This document shows positions 40,341-48,666 of a stretch of DNA of 64,000 nt, in pieces. The position numbers and the translations under genes were made by a program. The notes beneath the pieces are model-generated. The model was given only the letters and a program-made list of their open reading frames with translations. It was not told the DNA's origin and did no database searches. Every line of letters starts with the position of its first letter. The first letter of the stretch is position 1. Source of the DNA: a virus; IMG/VR virus record IMGVR_UViG_3300044712_000499, positions 1-64,000 of that record, one strand, 5' to 3'.

Positions 40341-40805
40341 ATGAAGGATAAAAACAACTACTACGACATTAGCGGGGTTATCTATGCAAAGCCAATGCGC
40401 TTGGTTCCCGACAAAAAGAATAAGAACAACGGACAGCCATGGGAGTTTCCATCCATAATACTAGAAGTTAAGCGTGAGTATGACGGACGTGAGTTCATAG
40501 AGCTTCCTGAGTTCGACCTTGGTAAGGGAGTAAGCACAGAAGACTTTAGCGTGAGGGACAACGTAACGATAACCTTTAGCCTTTCGGGTAGGGAGATTGA
40601 GTACAAGGACAGGCAAGGGGAGAAGGCTAAGATGCACAAGACAACCGCCAAAGCACTATATATCAAGCACTCAGACATACAGAGTAATGATACAAGAGCT
40701 ATAGGCACTTCATTTGTTCCTGCCCATAAGGATGATAGCATACCGCCACTGCCTTACAGCGAGGGTGCGAGTAAAGAAGAAGACGAAAGTGATCTACCGT
40801 TCTGA
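40341..40805 (+). CDS. ssb: Single-stranded DNA-binding protein-like
   Basis: The 154-residue protein has an N-terminal OB-fold pattern (YDISGVIYAKPMRLV, IILEVKREYDGREFIELPEF, VTITFSLSGREIEYKD) and a flexible acidic tail ending DESDLPF. That acidic tip with a final Phe is the partner-binding signature of bacterial SSB. It would coat single-stranded DNA in replication or recombination and recruit nucleases and helicases. A CATTAGCGGG variant of the dispersed repeat lies in the first codons (40367-40376). Confidence 0.75.
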   Translation: MKDKNNYYDISGVIYAKPMRLVPDKKNKNNGQPWEFPSIILEVKREYDGREFIELPEFDLGKGVSTEDFSVRDNVTITFSLSGREIEYKDRQGEKAKMHKTTAKALYIKHSDIQSNDTRAIGTSFVPAHKDDSIPPLPYSEGASKEEDESDLPF

Positions 40806-40993
40806 TGATTGATAAACTCATAATATGGAACCCGCTAGAGCCCTACGACAGTCTAGATAATGAAAAACATCTTAATACTGAGTATTGTAAAGACTGTGAG
40901 AAACCTATTGATGAGTGTAGGTGCTTAAGTCCTTGTTGCTCGGCAAAGATTATACATCACGATATTTGTTCTAACTGCCTTGATCATGTGTAA
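40805..40993 (+). CDS. Zinc-finger-like small protein
   Basis: The 62-residue protein has six or more Cys in pairs (YCKDCEKPIDECRC, SPCCSAKI, ICSNCLDH), so a double zinc knuckle is likely. The start overlaps the SSB-like stop by one base. Confidence 0.55.
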   Translation: MIDKLIIWNPLEPYDSLDNEKHLNTEYCKDCEKPIDECRCLSPCCSAKIIHHDICSNCLDHV

Positions 40994-40994
40994 T

Positions 40995-41318
40995 ATGGAA
41001 TACTTAGACGACACCGGATATCCAACAGATGAGTTTTTGGATTATGTCAAGTACTCTACAGTAACAAGATATAGTGCATTCTCATTCTTTAAAGAGATAG
41101 AATCTTATTGGGCGTATGGCGCATGGATTTGGGAAGATGGAATGGATTTTCAGGGAAGCCCCGTAAAGTTAGTAAGCATATCTACATGGGGATGGAGTGG
41201 AAATGAATCTATTATAGATGCGATGCAACATAACTTTATCTTATGGTCGCTATTTTGGGTACAACACCGTAGAGGAGGACATTATCAATTTGAAATACCA
41301 TGGCAACAGCAGAATTAA
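40995..41318 (+). CDS. Trp-rich protein of unknown function
   Basis: The 107-residue protein begins MEYLDDTGYPTDEFLDYVKY and is rich in Trp and Tyr (YWAYGAWIWEDGMDF, ISTWGWSG). The alternative ATG at 40986 would overlap the upstream stop. It overlaps the next gene by 19 bases. No family is recognised. Confidence 0.5.
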   Translation: MEYLDDTGYPTDEFLDYVKYSTVTRYSAFSFFKEIESYWAYGAWIWEDGMDFQGSPVKLVSISTWGWSGNESIIDAMQHNFILWSLFWVQHRRGGHYQFEIPWQQQN

Positions 41319-41548
41319 AGTTTAACCTAGAAGACCCCGATGACAGAATGGAGTTTGAGAGATGCACCAAAGCTACTGACCTAGCATTAGTACTTTGGGA
41401 GGTCTACCATAACTCATGGAGGGACATAGAGCGTCAGATAGAGGCAGGGACTATCAAAGAACCACAGGACGCTATAGATGCTTACGTTCTAGCGATACAA
41501 GAACAGATGGACAACCACAACATAATCATTGATAAACTTGTAATCTAA
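41300..41548 (+). CDS. Small protein of unknown function
   Basis: The 82-residue protein is helical and acidic (FNLEDPDDRMEFERCTKATD). The pattern recalls small phage proteins of about 80 residues that sit near SSB genes, with no known function. Confidence 0.5.
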   Translation: MATAELKFNLEDPDDRMEFERCTKATDLALVLWEVYHNSWRDIERQIEAGTIKEPQDAIDAYVLAIQEQMDNHNIIIDKLVI

Positions 41549-41745
41549 TGGCAGACATCAGTAAATGTTCGGGTGCTAACTGCCCGCTAAAGAAAACCTG
41601 CTATAGATATACTGCTATAAGCAATGAATACTATCAGTCATATAGTGAATGGTTCCCCGCTAAAGTTAAAAATAAGTGGACTTGCGATGGATACGAGAGC
41701 AACAAAGGACTATGGAGAATATCGATACCAATAAGACATGAGTAA
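41548..41745 (+). CDS. Small Cys-containing protein
   Basis: The 65-residue protein has CSGANCPLKKTCYRYT and a later WTCDGYES, a four-Cys arrangement that may hold zinc or iron. Two exact copies of the dispersed repeat lie in it, at 41583 and 41656, in different reading frames. Confidence 0.5.
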   Translation: MADISKCSGANCPLKKTCYRYTAISNEYYQSYSEWFPAKVKNKWTCDGYESNKGLWRISIPIRHE

Positions 41746-42223
41746 ACTTAACTTTCTAAAGACATACTTCTCTCCTTTTAAGCCACTAAAGTTATCGTGG
41801 TATTTTGGGAAGACCGCCATAGGTACTCCTTACTTCCTTCCCCGCAGATGGGTAAGGGATAAGACAAGGGAAGGTTTCTCCATTGCCGTACCCAAGAAGA
41901 TAGGCTTTGACTTTGTTGGTCTTGGGTGGAAGACTAAGTGGGAAGCCACCGACTATCGCTTCGAGTGGAGTCCTATGTTGTCATTCGTGTTCTTCGGATA
42001 CCAGGTGACAGTTACCTTTGTCGCACCAGAGCTAGACCACTATTGGGAGTGTTGGTTGTACTACGAGAGGAATACCGATAAGTCCAAACCTGCTAAAGAT
42101 CGAATACTACAAGCTAAAAAAGAGTTCCCTTGTATATGGACAAGTTGGAATAAAGATGGAACCAAGAAAACAACAGACTATTGGAATTTAATATTGAAAC
42201 CCGCTAAAGCTAAACAGCCATGA
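41738..42223 (+). CDS. Conserved-looking phage protein
   Basis: The 161-residue protein is aromatic-rich and beta-like (LSWYFGKTAIGTPYFLPRRW, GFDFVGLGWKTKWEATDYRF). I recall similar sequences in Bacteroidota phages but no function. It ends LILKPAKAKQP, where an exact dispersed repeat encodes part of KPAK. Confidence 0.55.
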   Translation: MSKLNFLKTYFSPFKPLKLSWYFGKTAIGTPYFLPRRWVRDKTREGFSIAVPKKIGFDFVGLGWKTKWEATDYRFEWSPMLSFVFFGYQVTVTFVAPELDHYWECWLYYERNTDKSKPAKDRILQAKKEFPCIWTSWNKDGTKKTTDYWNLILKPAKAKQP

Positions 42224-42564
42224 AAGACATAATCAAAAAACAGGAGGAGTTAATAAACTTATTACTCGCAAGAGAATTAAAAAGAGAGGGTAATTTTGAT
42301 ATTAAAATAAGAAATCTTGATGATGAGCTATCAGTTCTGAAATCTAAGATGGAAGAAGTGACGGAATATCAATCAGGCATTGTTACTGTAAAGGAAAGAA
42401 CTATTGAAATGTTAAATCTTGGCGATAATCAGAATAGTGTACATGATGCGTCAATTATGGATCGTTATCAGAATGAAGCAATCAGATTTCTTGCAGAACA
42501 GATTGATAAATTGCATGAATTACGATATAAAGCCCACAGAGACAATTTAATAAAGAAAGGATAG
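42220..42564 (+). CDS. Coiled-coil protein
   Basis: The 114-residue protein is almost entirely heptad-like helix (RNLDDELSVLKSKMEEVTEY). It starts with the ATGA overlap of the upstream gene. Its role is unknown. Confidence 0.5.
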   Translation: MKDIIKKQEELINLLLARELKREGNFDIKIRNLDDELSVLKSKMEEVTEYQSGIVTVKERTIEMLNLGDNQNSVHDASIMDRYQNEAIRFLAEQIDKLHELRYKAHRDNLIKKG

Positions 42565-42839
42565 ATATGAAGATACATTTTGAATTTAACTTTTGGTTAT
42601 GGCTTTGCAGATTTTCTTATAAAATGATAAGAAGCTCAATTAACCCATATCCTTTAGGAATACCGGGAATGAGAGATAAAGACAATATATGCCCCGGTTA
42701 TACACCCCGAAAATGGAGAATGGGAGACGCACAGCCTGACTGTGAATCTGATGGACATTATCTATGTAATGAATGTGCCTTTAAAAACAGGGGTGAATCT
42801 ATAAATGATTAACAATCAATAAAGAAAGGATAGATATGA
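42549..42839 (+). repeat. Repeated translation-start cassette
   Basis: A 22-base sequence, AATAAAGAAAGG then ATAGATATGA, occurs exactly at 42549-42570 and 42818-42839, each ending in the start of a gene. A related version (AATAAAGAAAGGAGAATG) precedes the gene at 43514. AAAGGA supplies a Shine-Dalgarno-like site, rare elsewhere in this window. Confidence 0.7.
42567..42812 (+). CDS. Small protein of unknown function
   Basis: The 81-residue protein has a Trp/Phe-rich N-terminus (HFEFNFWLWLCRFSYKM), which may be membrane-associated, and a C-terminus with CESDGHYLCNECAF, a zinc-like group. Confidence 0.5.
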   Translation: MKIHFEFNFWLWLCRFSYKMIRSSINPYPLGIPGMRDKDNICPGYTPRKWRMGDAQPDCESDGHYLCNECAFKNRGESIND

Positions 42840-43123
42840 GTGATAAAACAATTTGCACAGGATGTAGTGTGCCTCTTGATTTGCATGGCACTTGCTGTGG
42901 ATGGGAGAATGCAAAACAGACAACCTCTGATCAGTCTATAAATATTGCGGTGTTTAAGAAATTAGTAAATGGCAAATCTGAGAATTTACCGCAAAGATCA
43001 GGAGAGTATTTCTGTATGCTTAAAAATGGAAGTAAGTTATTAAAGCCTTACAACAATAAGCCGGGATTCGGAAATGAAGAACTGCATTGGCTTAAAGTAG
43101 TTGAATGGTGGATAGATTGTTAA
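42836..43123 (+). CDS. Small Cys-rich protein
   Basis: The 95-residue protein starts with CTGCSVPLDLHGTCCGW, which could bind metal, and continues with a polar region ending in VVEWWIDC. No family is recognised. Confidence 0.5.
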   Translation: MSDKTICTGCSVPLDLHGTCCGWENAKQTTSDQSINIAVFKKLVNGKSENLPQRSGEYFCMLKNGSKLLKPYNNKPGFGNEELHWLKVVEWWIDC

Positions 43124-43146
43124 TTAAAATTTAAAGAACTTAATGT

Positions 43147-43488
43147 ATGATAAAGAAAATTAACATACCAATTTATTTCGGGCAGATCATTATTATTCAG
43201 AAAAAGAAGTTAAGTGATATTCCGAAGAAATGGAGTATTGATTTTGATTTTCACGGGTATGCAGCTACGTGCTATACAAAGAATACAAAAGATGGATGCC
43301 TGAGAATAGTTATGGCTTTTATGAACCCTACAACTGCTGAAATCATTGCTCATGAGTCATACCATGCTGTTAATTATCTATTCTCTCGTAGCGGCATAAA
43401 GCATGATCCGAATAATGATGAGCATGGTGCTTTTATCTTAGGGTGGATAGTAAATCAATGTCATAAATATTTGAAAGTAACAATCTAA
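43147..43488 (+). CDS. Putative metallopeptidase-like protein
   Basis: The 113-residue protein contains EIIAHESYHAVNY, an HExxH zinc-peptidase motif, followed by a possible third ligand in NDEHGAFILGW. The length is short for a peptidase. It could be a toxin or a small host-protein protease. The motif may also occur by chance in such a small protein. Confidence 0.45.
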   Translation: MIKKINIPIYFGQIIIIQKKKLSDIPKKWSIDFDFHGYAATCYTKNTKDGCLRIVMAFMNPTTAEIIAHESYHAVNYLFSRSGIKHDPNNDEHGAFILGWIVNQCHKYLKVTI

Positions 43489-43513
43489 CAACCAATAAAG
43501 AAAGGAGAATGAT

Positions 43514-43747
43514 ATGAGGATAAAATTAATATTTGCATGGTATGACCTTTGGGTTGGTTTGTTTTGGGATATAAAAAAGAAGTGGTTATATATATTCATA
43601 ATTCCTACTATTGGGATTATCATTCAGTTTAAAAAGAAGCCATTAATAGATGTTGATGATCCTAACCAGCCTTGGAATTATAGAAAAGAACAGTATCATA
43701 AAAATGAATTAGAAATTTCAGATGCCGGGTATTTTAGTGATAATTAA
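43514..43747 (+). CDS. Small membrane protein
   Basis: The 77-residue protein has one or two hydrophobic segments (LIFAWYDLWVGLFW, WLYIFIIPTIGIII) and a charged C-terminus. It carries the AAAGGAG start cassette. Function is unknown. Confidence 0.5.
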   Translation: MRIKLIFAWYDLWVGLFWDIKKKWLYIFIIPTIGIIIQFKKKPLIDVDDPNQPWNYRKEQYHKNELEISDAGYFSDN

Positions 43748-43764
43748 TCTAACAACCAATAACC

Positions 43765-43953
43765 ATGAAAGAAGTTTGCAACGGTAAAATAAATACAAAT
43801 GGCATTTGTGAAAAATGCTATCAGGTATCACAGACTACATCGGGATATTGTTCAAGGCTTATTGACATTTATCCAGAAGACGACACAGTTATCCCTCCAC
43901 ACATGTATCGTAATGTATGGGAAGCAGGAGATGGAACAATCGAAAAACATTAA
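43765..43953 (+). CDS. Small Cys-containing protein
   Basis: The 62-residue protein has CNGKINTNGICEKCYQ, a likely metal knuckle. No family is recognised. Confidence 0.45.
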   Translation: MKEVCNGKINTNGICEKCYQVSQTTSGYCSRLIDIYPEDDTVIPPHMYRNVWEAGDGTIEKH

Positions 43954-43956
43954 ATT

Positions 43957-44859
43957 ATGAAAAGAGAAGAAATAATTGAGATACTTGAAAAGTACTTACC
44001 GAGATTTGAGAACGAAGTCAGGATAATAGATTCTATTGCTGATGAATTTCTTGCCTCTCATCCCGAACCAGCACAAGAGCAAAGAGAAACAAACTCGTTT
44101 TCAAAAACAGAAATAATACAGATTCTTAACGATGGGGGATGTGACAGATGGTTGATGGATGAAAATATTGAAAAAATGGCTGATCAAATTATAACTCTTT
44201 ATTCTAATTCCTTTGCAAAGACATTGACTGAGGATCAAATAGAAGAAAATAGTTCAGATTACAGTCAGTTACAAAAAATGAAAGAATTAGCAATGCAAGA
44301 GAAACAGACGACAGAGGAAGCAAAATTTAATAAAGCAAATGAAAATGTAAAATCTACGTGGAAAGGACATTCACAAGGATATTACTACCATTTTATTGAA
44401 GGATGGGAAGCCTGCGAAGAGTATGCCTCTCAGAGTCAATCATCTGTTTTTCCGAGTGAGGAAGAAAATAATACAAATGAATTTGATATAGAGGGAGGAG
44501 GTGGAGTAACTATAAATGAGATCGAGAATCCACCAAAAGAGAAATCTTTATACGATAAGGCATTAGATTTTATTAAGGAATATCATTGGGATGAAGAATC
44601 ACTAAAACAATCAGGTAGAATAATTCCTTTAGTTGCTACTATGTTAGAAGTTTTTGCCAAAAGATATGTCAATAAGGAGTCCCAACTAAAGCAGGGATAC
44701 CCGAAACCATTCGTACTTTGGCTAATATTCGGTAATCATCCATTTGTGCAATGGTATGACAGCCCTGATGAATGTTTCTTCACCGATGAAGTAGATGACA
44801 AAAAATGGACTCTTGACGATCTTTTAAAATATTGGATTGATAACGTAAAAGACAAGTAA
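43957..44859 (+). CDS. Protein of unknown function (300 aa)
   Basis: The protein is acidic and helical in the first 200 residues. It contains WKGHSQGYYYHFIEGWEACE and a Gly-rich turn near residue 185, and ends with a Trp-rich segment (FVLWLIFGNHPFVQWYD). No family is recognised. It lies in a run of small genes with little spacing. Confidence 0.5.
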   Translation: MKREEIIEILEKYLPRFENEVRIIDSIADEFLASHPEPAQEQRETNSFSKTEIIQILNDGGCDRWLMDENIEKMADQIITLYSNSFAKTLTEDQIEENSSDYSQLQKMKELAMQEKQTTEEAKFNKANENVKSTWKGHSQGYYYHFIEGWEACEEYASQSQSSVFPSEEENNTNEFDIEGGGGVTINEIENPPKEKSLYDKALDFIKEYHWDEESLKQSGRIIPLVATMLEVFAKRYVNKESQLKQGYPKPFVLWLIFGNHPFVQWYDSPDECFFTDEVDDKKWTLDDLLKYWIDNVKDK

Positions 44860-44908
44860 CCAACCCGACCTAGCGATAACCCCCCAAAGGTTAAATCCCT
44901 ACATACTA

Positions 44909-45175
44909 ATGAAGAACATACAAAACAAATGCGACAAAGGATGGCATGACGGCTCTTGCTGCTGTAACTGCCAACACCAACGCAAACTCATGTGCCACCC
45001 ATGGAATAAAGACTTCGGCAAAGGAGCAATGACCGATCAATGTGGCTTCGTATGCCTTGTATGGCTTGATAAAGGATTAGACGAAGAGGCAGATAAGGTC
45101 ATATTCTTCGATAGAGAACATGGAATGTGCGAACTTCACACGCCACGAGTTAATCAAAAAGTCGTATCTTTGTGA
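44909..45175 (+). CDS. Cys-rich protein, probable zinc binding
   Basis: The 88-residue protein has nine Cys, including SCCCNCQHQRKLMCHP and CGFVCLVW. The spacing would suit a small zinc-binding domain. The TATCTTTG box at 45165 overlaps its last codons. Confidence 0.5.
   Translation: MKNIQNKCDKGWHDGSCCCNCQHQRKLMCHPWNKDFGKGAMTDQCGFVCLVWLDKGLDEEADKVIFFDREHGMCELHTPRVNQKVVSL
45165..45172 (+). promoter_or_regulatory. Promoter -7 box at the end of the Cys-rich gene
   Basis: TATCTTTG ends 38 bases before the ATG at 45211. No clear -33 box is present. Confidence 0.45.
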
Positions 45176-45210
45176 AGTAAATGACAACCAACCACTGAGA
45201 GAACACCATA

Positions 45211-45396
45211 ATGAAAGCAAAGTCTAGGTTTAAAACATACTTCGTACTAATAAACACAGCTACATTCACAGTCAAAACAACATACAGAGTGTCCGTAGCT
45301 GCACAGATAACCGAAGCAAGCATTAACACTCTCAAGAAGATAGTAGGTAGGCACGTAATTAACGAATGGATAGTATGCAGAGTAGTAGAAGAGTAG
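45211..45396 (+). CDS. Small basic protein
   Basis: The 61-residue protein is Thr-, Val- and Lys-rich (TFTVKTTYRVSVAAQITEAS). The pattern of strands followed by a helix is like small DNA- or RNA-binding proteins of phages. A later in-frame region up to 45732 contains no strong gene. Confidence 0.45.
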   Translation: MKAKSRFKTYFVLINTATFTVKTTYRVSVAAQITEASINTLKKIVGRHVINEWIVCRVVEE

Positions 45397-45671
45397 AGAA
45401 ACAAGTAGGGTACATAGGAGAACAACAAGGGATGGGCATGTATAAAGAGGTTGTGGGCAAACAATGGAGTATAGGGGGAGAGACACGTAGTTTATGGGGG
45501 TGGCATGGCGTTTGGGTTTCCGTATCCATCGCAGGCCGGTATGCCGTTAAAGCATTCTTTTTGCCTAATCTGTTAAAAAATAGTTGCGTCTTGCTTAGGT
45601 GCAACGAAATAAAGCAGAATATTGCCAGATATAAGGCAGGATCATTGATTTATTCACCTTTATATATATGA
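45366..45671 (+). CDS. Doubtful open frame
   Basis: The 101-residue frame has no recognised motif, and its Trp/Gly-rich composition (GGETRSLWGWHGVWVSVS) is unlike its neighbours. It fills most of the 336-base gap between 45396 and 45733. Within it lies a GTTGC/GCAAC hairpin near 45575-45605. It may be non-coding; I keep it only as a possibility. Confidence 0.2.
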   Translation: MDSMQSSRRVEKQVGYIGEQQGMGMYKEVVGKQWSIGGETRSLWGWHGVWVSVSIAGRYAVKAFFLPNLLKNSCVLLRCNEIKQNIARYKAGSLIYSPLYI

Positions 45672-45732
45672 GGGTGCAATTTATTAGCTGTTGATCCTGA
45701 TATATGAGAACAAACATAAAGCTATTTAATAA

Positions 45733-46137
45733 ATGACTACCATCAAACCTTATGACACATTAGCCTTGTTTGGTCAATCTGTTACACTTGCACAGTATAA
45801 TATTGTCAATGCTTTTAGGATAATGCGTCCTGTATGTAAAAAATACAAGTTAACAGTTAATAGTGTTATTATCTTATTAGGATCAGTAATATATAATAAG
45901 TATATAGGATCAGGAATGAATAAGTATAACTTTAGGCGGTTCATTGGATATTATAATAGCAATAAGATAGACTATTATATTAATCTATTGTGTGAACGTG
46001 GTTATCTTGTTAAGTCTGATATAATACATGGTAAGGATATATATAAGATTACCGATTCAGGAATGAATGTATATAATGATATTGAAGAGTGTTATAATAG
46101 TAGTCTATATTCTTTTATTAGTAAGTATAATCTTTAG
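45733..46137 (+). CDS. Winged-helix-like DNA-binding protein
   Basis: The 134-residue protein has a MarR-like layout: a helical N-terminus (QYNIVNAFRIMRPVCKKYKL), a helix-turn-helix region (SVIILLGSVIYN and then RRFIGYYN) and a wing ending CERGYLVKSDIIHGKDIYKITD. It could regulate the small-gene region that follows. Its stop codon TAG lies inside an exact copy of the dispersed repeat (46132-46141). Confidence 0.55.
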   Translation: MTTIKPYDTLALFGQSVTLAQYNIVNAFRIMRPVCKKYKLTVNSVIILLGSVIYNKYIGSGMNKYNFRRFIGYYNSNKIDYYINLLCERGYLVKSDIIHGKDIYKITDSGMNVYNDIEECYNSSLYSFISKYNL

Positions 46138-46190
46138 CGGGTTCGTTCATTATCCCCTTATTTATTGAGCCTTTGCGCTGATTACTCATT

Positions 46191-46218
46191 TTAAGCCTGT
46201 TTTAAGGCTTATTTTTTT
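46191..46218 (+). terminator. Intrinsic terminator after the winged-helix gene
   Basis: AAGCCT and AGGCTT form a short stem (46193-46210), followed by ATTTTTTT. The 228-base gap from 46138 to 46365 holds this and the promoter at 46304. Confidence 0.7.
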
Positions 46219-46303
46219 GTCTGGTGGTTAGTCCCATTATTTTTAGTTATTGCCTTAAAAGTCTTTATTTGCCTTCAGTCCTGGTTAAATAGTTTGTTAT
46301 TTA

Positions 46304-46336
46304 TTTGCATTTAGACCTTTGGCGGGTGTATATTTG
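46304..46336 (+). promoter_or_regulatory. Promoter for the AT-rich small-gene operon
   Basis: TTTG at 46304 is followed after 21 bases by TATATTTG at 46329-46336. The spacer contains CTTTGGCGGG (46317-46326), a variant of the dispersed repeat. Confidence 0.6.
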
Positions 46337-46365
46337 TATCATAATATTAATCAATAATTAAAGAG

Positions 46366-46548
46366 ATGAAAACGAAAAAATACCTTTTAGTTAAAGTAGC
46401 TGGTAATCTTAACCCATTAATTACTCAGCGTTTCAAATTATCTGAAGCCCATTTTATTAGTAATGTTGCTCAAGATTATCCTAATGAAACACTAATTATT
46501 AAATTAGTTGAATGTTCACCATCTGATTATAAATCTATATTTGGATAA
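46366..46548 (+). CDS. Small protein of unknown function
   Basis: The 60-residue protein begins MKTKKYLLVKVAGNLNPLIT and has strand-helix-strand composition. It is the first gene after the promoter at 46304. No family is recognised. Confidence 0.5.
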   Translation: MKTKKYLLVKVAGNLNPLITQRFKLSEAHFISNVAQDYPNETLIIKLVECSPSDYKSIFG

Positions 46549-46576
46549 TTTAAGTAATCATTAATACTTATTTATT

Positions 46577-46768
46577 ATGAAAACAAACCTTAATAATACA
46601 ATTTGTGATTTATGGAATATATCCCGTACAGCTTTAGCGGGTTCTGATTGTTCCCGTTATTCACGGATGATATATATTAAATCTGAGTTAATCCGCACGT
46701 ATCCCGATTTAATTAAGGGGATGACTTCAAAACAGATATGGTTTGCTATTGAGGATCAATTAAATTAA
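46577..46768 (+). CDS. Small protein of unknown function
   Basis: The 63-residue protein is helical with Ser, Tyr and Arg (NISRTALAGSDCSRYSRMIY). It resembles small phage proteins that include an AMP-type GSD turn, without clear function. An exact dispersed repeat (46632-46641) encodes ALAGS. Confidence 0.5.
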   Translation: MKTNLNNTICDLWNISRTALAGSDCSRYSRMIYIKSELIRTYPDLIKGMTSKQIWFAIEDQLN

Positions 46769-46775
46769 CAATAAT

Positions 46776-46886
46776 ATGAATACTCTATTATATTACTTGC
46801 CTTATTTACCCCTCTATTTAATAACTTTAGCGGGCGTAATGATCATACTTAAATCACTTATCAAATGTTTTATTAACCTTAAATAA
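46776..46886 (+). CDS. Short membrane peptide (36 aa)
   Basis: The peptide has one long hydrophobic segment (YLPLYLITLAGVMIILKSLI) and begins 7 bases after the preceding stop. An exact dispersed repeat at 46825-46834 lies in the middle. It may be a small membrane effector. Confidence 0.4.
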   Translation: MNTLLYYLPYLPLYLITLAGVMIILKSLIKCFINLK

Positions 46887-46894
46887 TTACGAAT

Positions 46895-47368
46895 ATGAAT
46901 ATAACAGATAAAACAATAGAAACCATTAGGCAAATGGGATACGGTGTAATGTTTTATGATAATGGGATTAATGATACGACACCAGGCAAGGCAATAGAAA
47001 TATCTGTTTATTGCCTTGATCCTTACTATATAAACTATTCATTTAAAACGCCAAAGAACAAAGAAATTACAACGGATTGGATAATGAATAAAATTGCACA
47101 AAAAGAAAATTACACCTCTATTAATTGGAACAAAATATTTGAACCATTAAAATTAGACAATATCCATTTTTATATTACCTCTTATGGTATTGGTGTTGAA
47201 ACAATTTTTGGAAGTAAACACGAAACAAGAAATAAAATAAACGAATATCTTGATAATTTAGGTATTGAATATAAAAATGAATATTCTGATGCAAACTGGG
47301 TATTCAGGTATAAGATTAGTAAATCTAAAGAGAATATTGAGAAAATAAATAAATTATCTAATAAATAG
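46895..47368 (+). CDS. Protein of unknown function (157 aa)
   Basis: The protein mixes strands and helices, with conserved-looking MGYGVMFYDNGINDTTPGKA and FYITSYGIGVETIFGSK. It ends in a lysine-rich helix. No family is recognised. Confidence 0.5.
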   Translation: MNITDKTIETIRQMGYGVMFYDNGINDTTPGKAIEISVYCLDPYYINYSFKTPKNKEITTDWIMNKIAQKENYTSINWNKIFEPLKLDNIHFYITSYGIGVETIFGSKHETRNKINEYLDNLGIEYKNEYSDANWVFRYKISKSKENIEKINKLSNK

Positions 47369-47372
47369 ACTA

Positions 47373-47615
47373 ATGAAGACAAGTAAAAAGCAAAAGCAAT
47401 TAGCCCGCTGGGTTTATTATGAGGATGCGGAATATTATTGCCCCTCATGTATGAATATAAGACTCGATGAAATAAATAGAAATAAAGAGTTTGCCGAATA
47501 TATTGATTATAATAGGGGTGAAGAGTGTGGATATTTTGAAGACTATATAATTGATCAAGATAAGGCGTTTTGTTGTAAATGTTCCGCCCCTCTGTTTGCA
47601 AAATTAGACTGCTAA
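47373..47615 (+). CDS. Zinc-finger-like protein
   Basis: The 80-residue protein has YYCPSCMNIRLDE near the start and FCCKCSAPLFA near the end, two Cys pairs typical of a zinc ribbon. Confidence 0.55.
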   Translation: MKTSKKQKQLARWVYYEDAEYYCPSCMNIRLDEINRNKEFAEYIDYNRGEECGYFEDYIIDQDKAFCCKCSAPLFAKLDC

Positions 47616-47664
47616 TTAAAAGTAAACTAGTAAACCGGCCAAAGATATTAATTAACTAAAAACC

Positions 47665-47769
47665 ATGAAAACTTTTACAGTAAACACCAAAAGGAAATTT
47701 AATACAGTATTTTTAATCAGTTACTTTGTTATATCTGTTATATACTGTATAATAGTAACTTTTATTTAA
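47665..47769 (+). CDS. Short membrane peptide (34 aa)
   Basis: The peptide has a basic N-terminus (MKTFTVNTKRKFN) and one transmembrane segment of about 20 residues. It ends 2 bases before an exact dispersed repeat at 47772-47781. Confidence 0.4.
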   Translation: MKTFTVNTKRKFNTVFLISYFVISVIYCIIVTFI

Positions 47770-47812
47770 ACCTTTAGCGGGAATTTTAATATTAACTTAA
47801 AAAATAAATACG

Positions 47813-48070
47813 ATGAAAACATTAACAGAATGGGAAAACTCGAAACTGTGTTTATCTAATTTCCTTAATATTGGGGATGAAGTTGACGAAGATATAACCG
47901 AGTATGTTTTATGTGTTTTGCCTCCTGCAACATGGACAAAACAATGTATCCAAATGGGGGAACCATACAGCCATGATAATTTTGGCCGTGCATGTTATTT
48001 AACACTTGAAAGGCCAATATTTGGCAGCCCTTGGATATATACAGGAATTAAACCACGTCCAAAGAATTAA
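47813..48070 (+). CDS. Protein of unknown function (85 aa)
   Basis: The protein has a conserved-looking layout (WENSKLCLSNFLNIGDEVDE, ATWTKQCIQMGEPY), with a GDEVDE turn. No family is recognised. Confidence 0.5.
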   Translation: MKTLTEWENSKLCLSNFLNIGDEVDEDITEYVLCVLPPATWTKQCIQMGEPYSHDNFGRACYLTLERPIFGSPWIYTGIKPRPKN

Positions 48071-48101
48071 TAATAATTTATAAACCTTAATAAATACAAT
48101 T

Positions 48102-48614
48102 ATGAAAACATTAAAAATTTATCCGAATCAAATACATTATAACAATGAATTAAATAAAATTCTTGTTAAGGAAATACAAAACATTTACCCTCAGTTATTG
48201 CCGTTTTTAAATAAACAAATATTGCTATCTGACGGCAAAAACTCTAAAAAGTTTAAAATAGACTTTTTGCGGACTGATCCAGCACCATTAAAAAATAATG
48301 ACTTTGGCCGGAATCATATTTGTTATTTAGATATATCAACATATTCTATTTGGTTAAAAGTCTCTTTGTGTTTTTCCGGTGGCAAATATGAGGATAATAC
48401 ATACTATTGCAGTTATATTGATAAATCGGTTTATATCGGTAAGGTTGAAAATTGTATGCTAACTGAAATAAGTAAACCTGATGACATTATAAAAGACTAT
48501 AAACTCAATAATCTTATTGATATTGATAATGAACAGGCAAAAGTAAAAAAATATAATAGCTTGTTAAGTGAATTGGAACAGGTTAAAAACAGTTTTGCAT
48601 ATAACCACGAATAA
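48102..48614 (+). CDS. Protein of unknown function (170 aa)
   Basis: The protein is beta-rich and lysine/tyrosine-rich with a central FGRNHICYLDISTYSIWLKV and a helical tail (NSLLSELEQVKNSF). No family is recognised. Confidence 0.5.
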   Translation: MKTLKIYPNQIHYNNELNKILVKEIQNIYPQLLPFLNKQILLSDGKNSKKFKIDFLRTDPAPLKNNDFGRNHICYLDISTYSIWLKVSLCFSGGKYEDNTYYCSYIDKSVYIGKVENCMLTEISKPDDIIKDYKLNNLIDIDNEQAKVKKYNSLLSELEQVKNSFAYNHE

Positions 48615-48633
48615 AGCCAATTTAAGCTATTAT

Positions 48634-48666
48634 ACCAGTCTTTAAGGGTAAATACCTTACACTGGT
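48634..48666 (+). repeat. Hairpin in a small intergenic region
   Basis: ACCAGT (48634-48639) and ACTGGT (48661-48666) form an outer stem enclosing AAGG/CCTT. No T tract follows, so it is a weak terminator or an RNA-stability element. The rest of the gap 48615-48741 shows nothing. Confidence 0.45.

Noticed and set aside
45366-45671. A 101-residue plus-strand frame that fills an otherwise empty gap.
   Set aside because: Composition is odd and no homology pattern is seen. It is listed only at low confidence and is not used as evidence of a gene.
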